Assembly: GCF_036985595.1 (NCBI RefSeq)
Contig: NZ_BTPU01000004.1
Span: 1-64,000 of the forward strand
Direction: 5' to 3'
Source of the DNA: Vallitalea maricola
GTDB taxonomy: Bacteria > Bacillota > Clostridia > Lachnospirales > Vallitaleaceae
Length of the DNA: 64,000 nucleotides
Under the pieces are notes generated by a model. That model ran no database searches and had not been told where the DNA came from. It worked only from the letters and a program-made list of their open reading frames with translations. A program made the translations under genes and the position numbers. Numbering within the stretch: the first letter of the stretch is position 1; every line of letters begins with the position of its first letter. This document shows positions 63,887 through 64,000 of this stretch, piece by piece.

Positions 63887-64000
63887 ATGAGCAAAAAGAT
63901 TTTCATGGATATTTATTTTGAGAAGAAAAGATTTCTAATAATATTTTTTGTTTTTCTTGTTCTGCTTCTAACCTATGGAGGAGTACAATATCAAATAATT
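63887..64000 (+). CDS. ABC permease, 5' part only
   Basis: ATG 63887 follows GGGAGGG and the frame stays open to the window end (38 codons visible). After MSKKIFMDIYFEKKRF a TM helix begins. The likely product is the FtsX/MacB-type membrane partner of the preceding ATPase. The cluster therefore continues beyond the window. Confidence 0.75.
   Translation, partial: MSKKIFMDIYFEKKRFLIIFFVFLVLLLTYGGVQYQII

Noticed and set aside
1..64000. CRISPR arrays, tRNA or rRNA genes, intact insertion sequences
   Set aside because: I saw no regularly spaced repeats, no tRNA cloverleaf in the gaps, no rRNA sequence and no transposase.

Overview
The window comes from an AT-rich, low-GC Gram-positive anaerobe of the class Clostridia. 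The evidence is the AT-rich composition, strong Shine-Dalgarno (SD) sites, frequent TTG and GTG starts, lipoprotein substrate-binding proteins, YesM/YesN-type two-component systems and fermentative amino-acid operons. The gene mix resembles Vallitalea-like free-living anaerobes, but that is an impression and cannot be proven from this window. No tRNA, rRNA, CRISPR array or intact insertion sequence was seen.

Layout. (1) 1-10706: a lysine riboswitch followed by the complete 3-aminobutyryl-CoA lysine fermentation operon (kal, kce, CoA-transferase A and B, kdd, kamA, kamB, kamC, kamD, kamE). It turns lysine into acetate- and butyrate-level CoA products plus ammonia. (2) 10707-13062: a large nested palindrome, then a divergent pair of an UroD-like corrinoid or cobamide methyltransferase and an AraC regulator. 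(3) 13063-14152: a short transcription unit with a 29-codon ORF, further mini-ORFs and an 87-aa orphan. (4) 14153-23208: a sensor kinase and response regulator, a candidate structured leader RNA, an LplA/LplB/YtcP-type carbohydrate ABC transporter, a PHP phosphoesterase and a glycerophosphodiester phosphodiesterase. (5) 23209-30171: the histidine-degradation operon hutH-hutU-ftcD-hutI-fchA, which feeds one-carbon units into tetrahydrofolate. (6) 30559-42554: a Cache/PAS/GGDEF diguanylate cyclase, a PPC-domain protein, a LacI regulator, and a sugar module made of a response regulator, a kinase, a membrane-anchored sugar-binding protein and an RbsA/RbsC/RbsB-type importer. (7) 42759-44952: a small membrane protein, a decayed gene and an ABC-2 exporter pair. 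(8) 45519-51453: an OppABCDF peptide importer and a small membrane protein.

(9) 51947 to the right edge: a ribosomally synthesised, post-translationally modified peptide (RiPP) cluster that I do not recognise as a described class. It encodes an ABC exporter without a peptidase domain, a one-TM protein, an 88-aa precursor with five cysteines and a Gly/Ala/Val-rich tail, a CPBP membrane protease, a free PqqD-like recognition protein, a B12-binding-type radical SAM enzyme, a 71-aa protein of unknown role, a PqqD-fused radical SAM/SPASM enzyme, a class III aminotransferase, a second large radical SAM enzyme with its own cysteine-rich C-terminus, a SAM methyltransferase, an ABC ATPase and the start of its permease. 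The genes are tightly packed or overlapping and all lie on the plus strand. The likely logic is recognition of the precursor by PqqD modules, several radical modifications plus methylation and possibly transamination, leader removal by the CPBP protease, and export by the ABC transporter. This cluster is the best candidate for a previously undescribed system. Other unexplained structures are the lysine riboswitch placed before a catabolic operon, the 240-bp palindrome at 10726-10965, the small peptide unit at 13114-13409 and the folded leader at 17566-17786.
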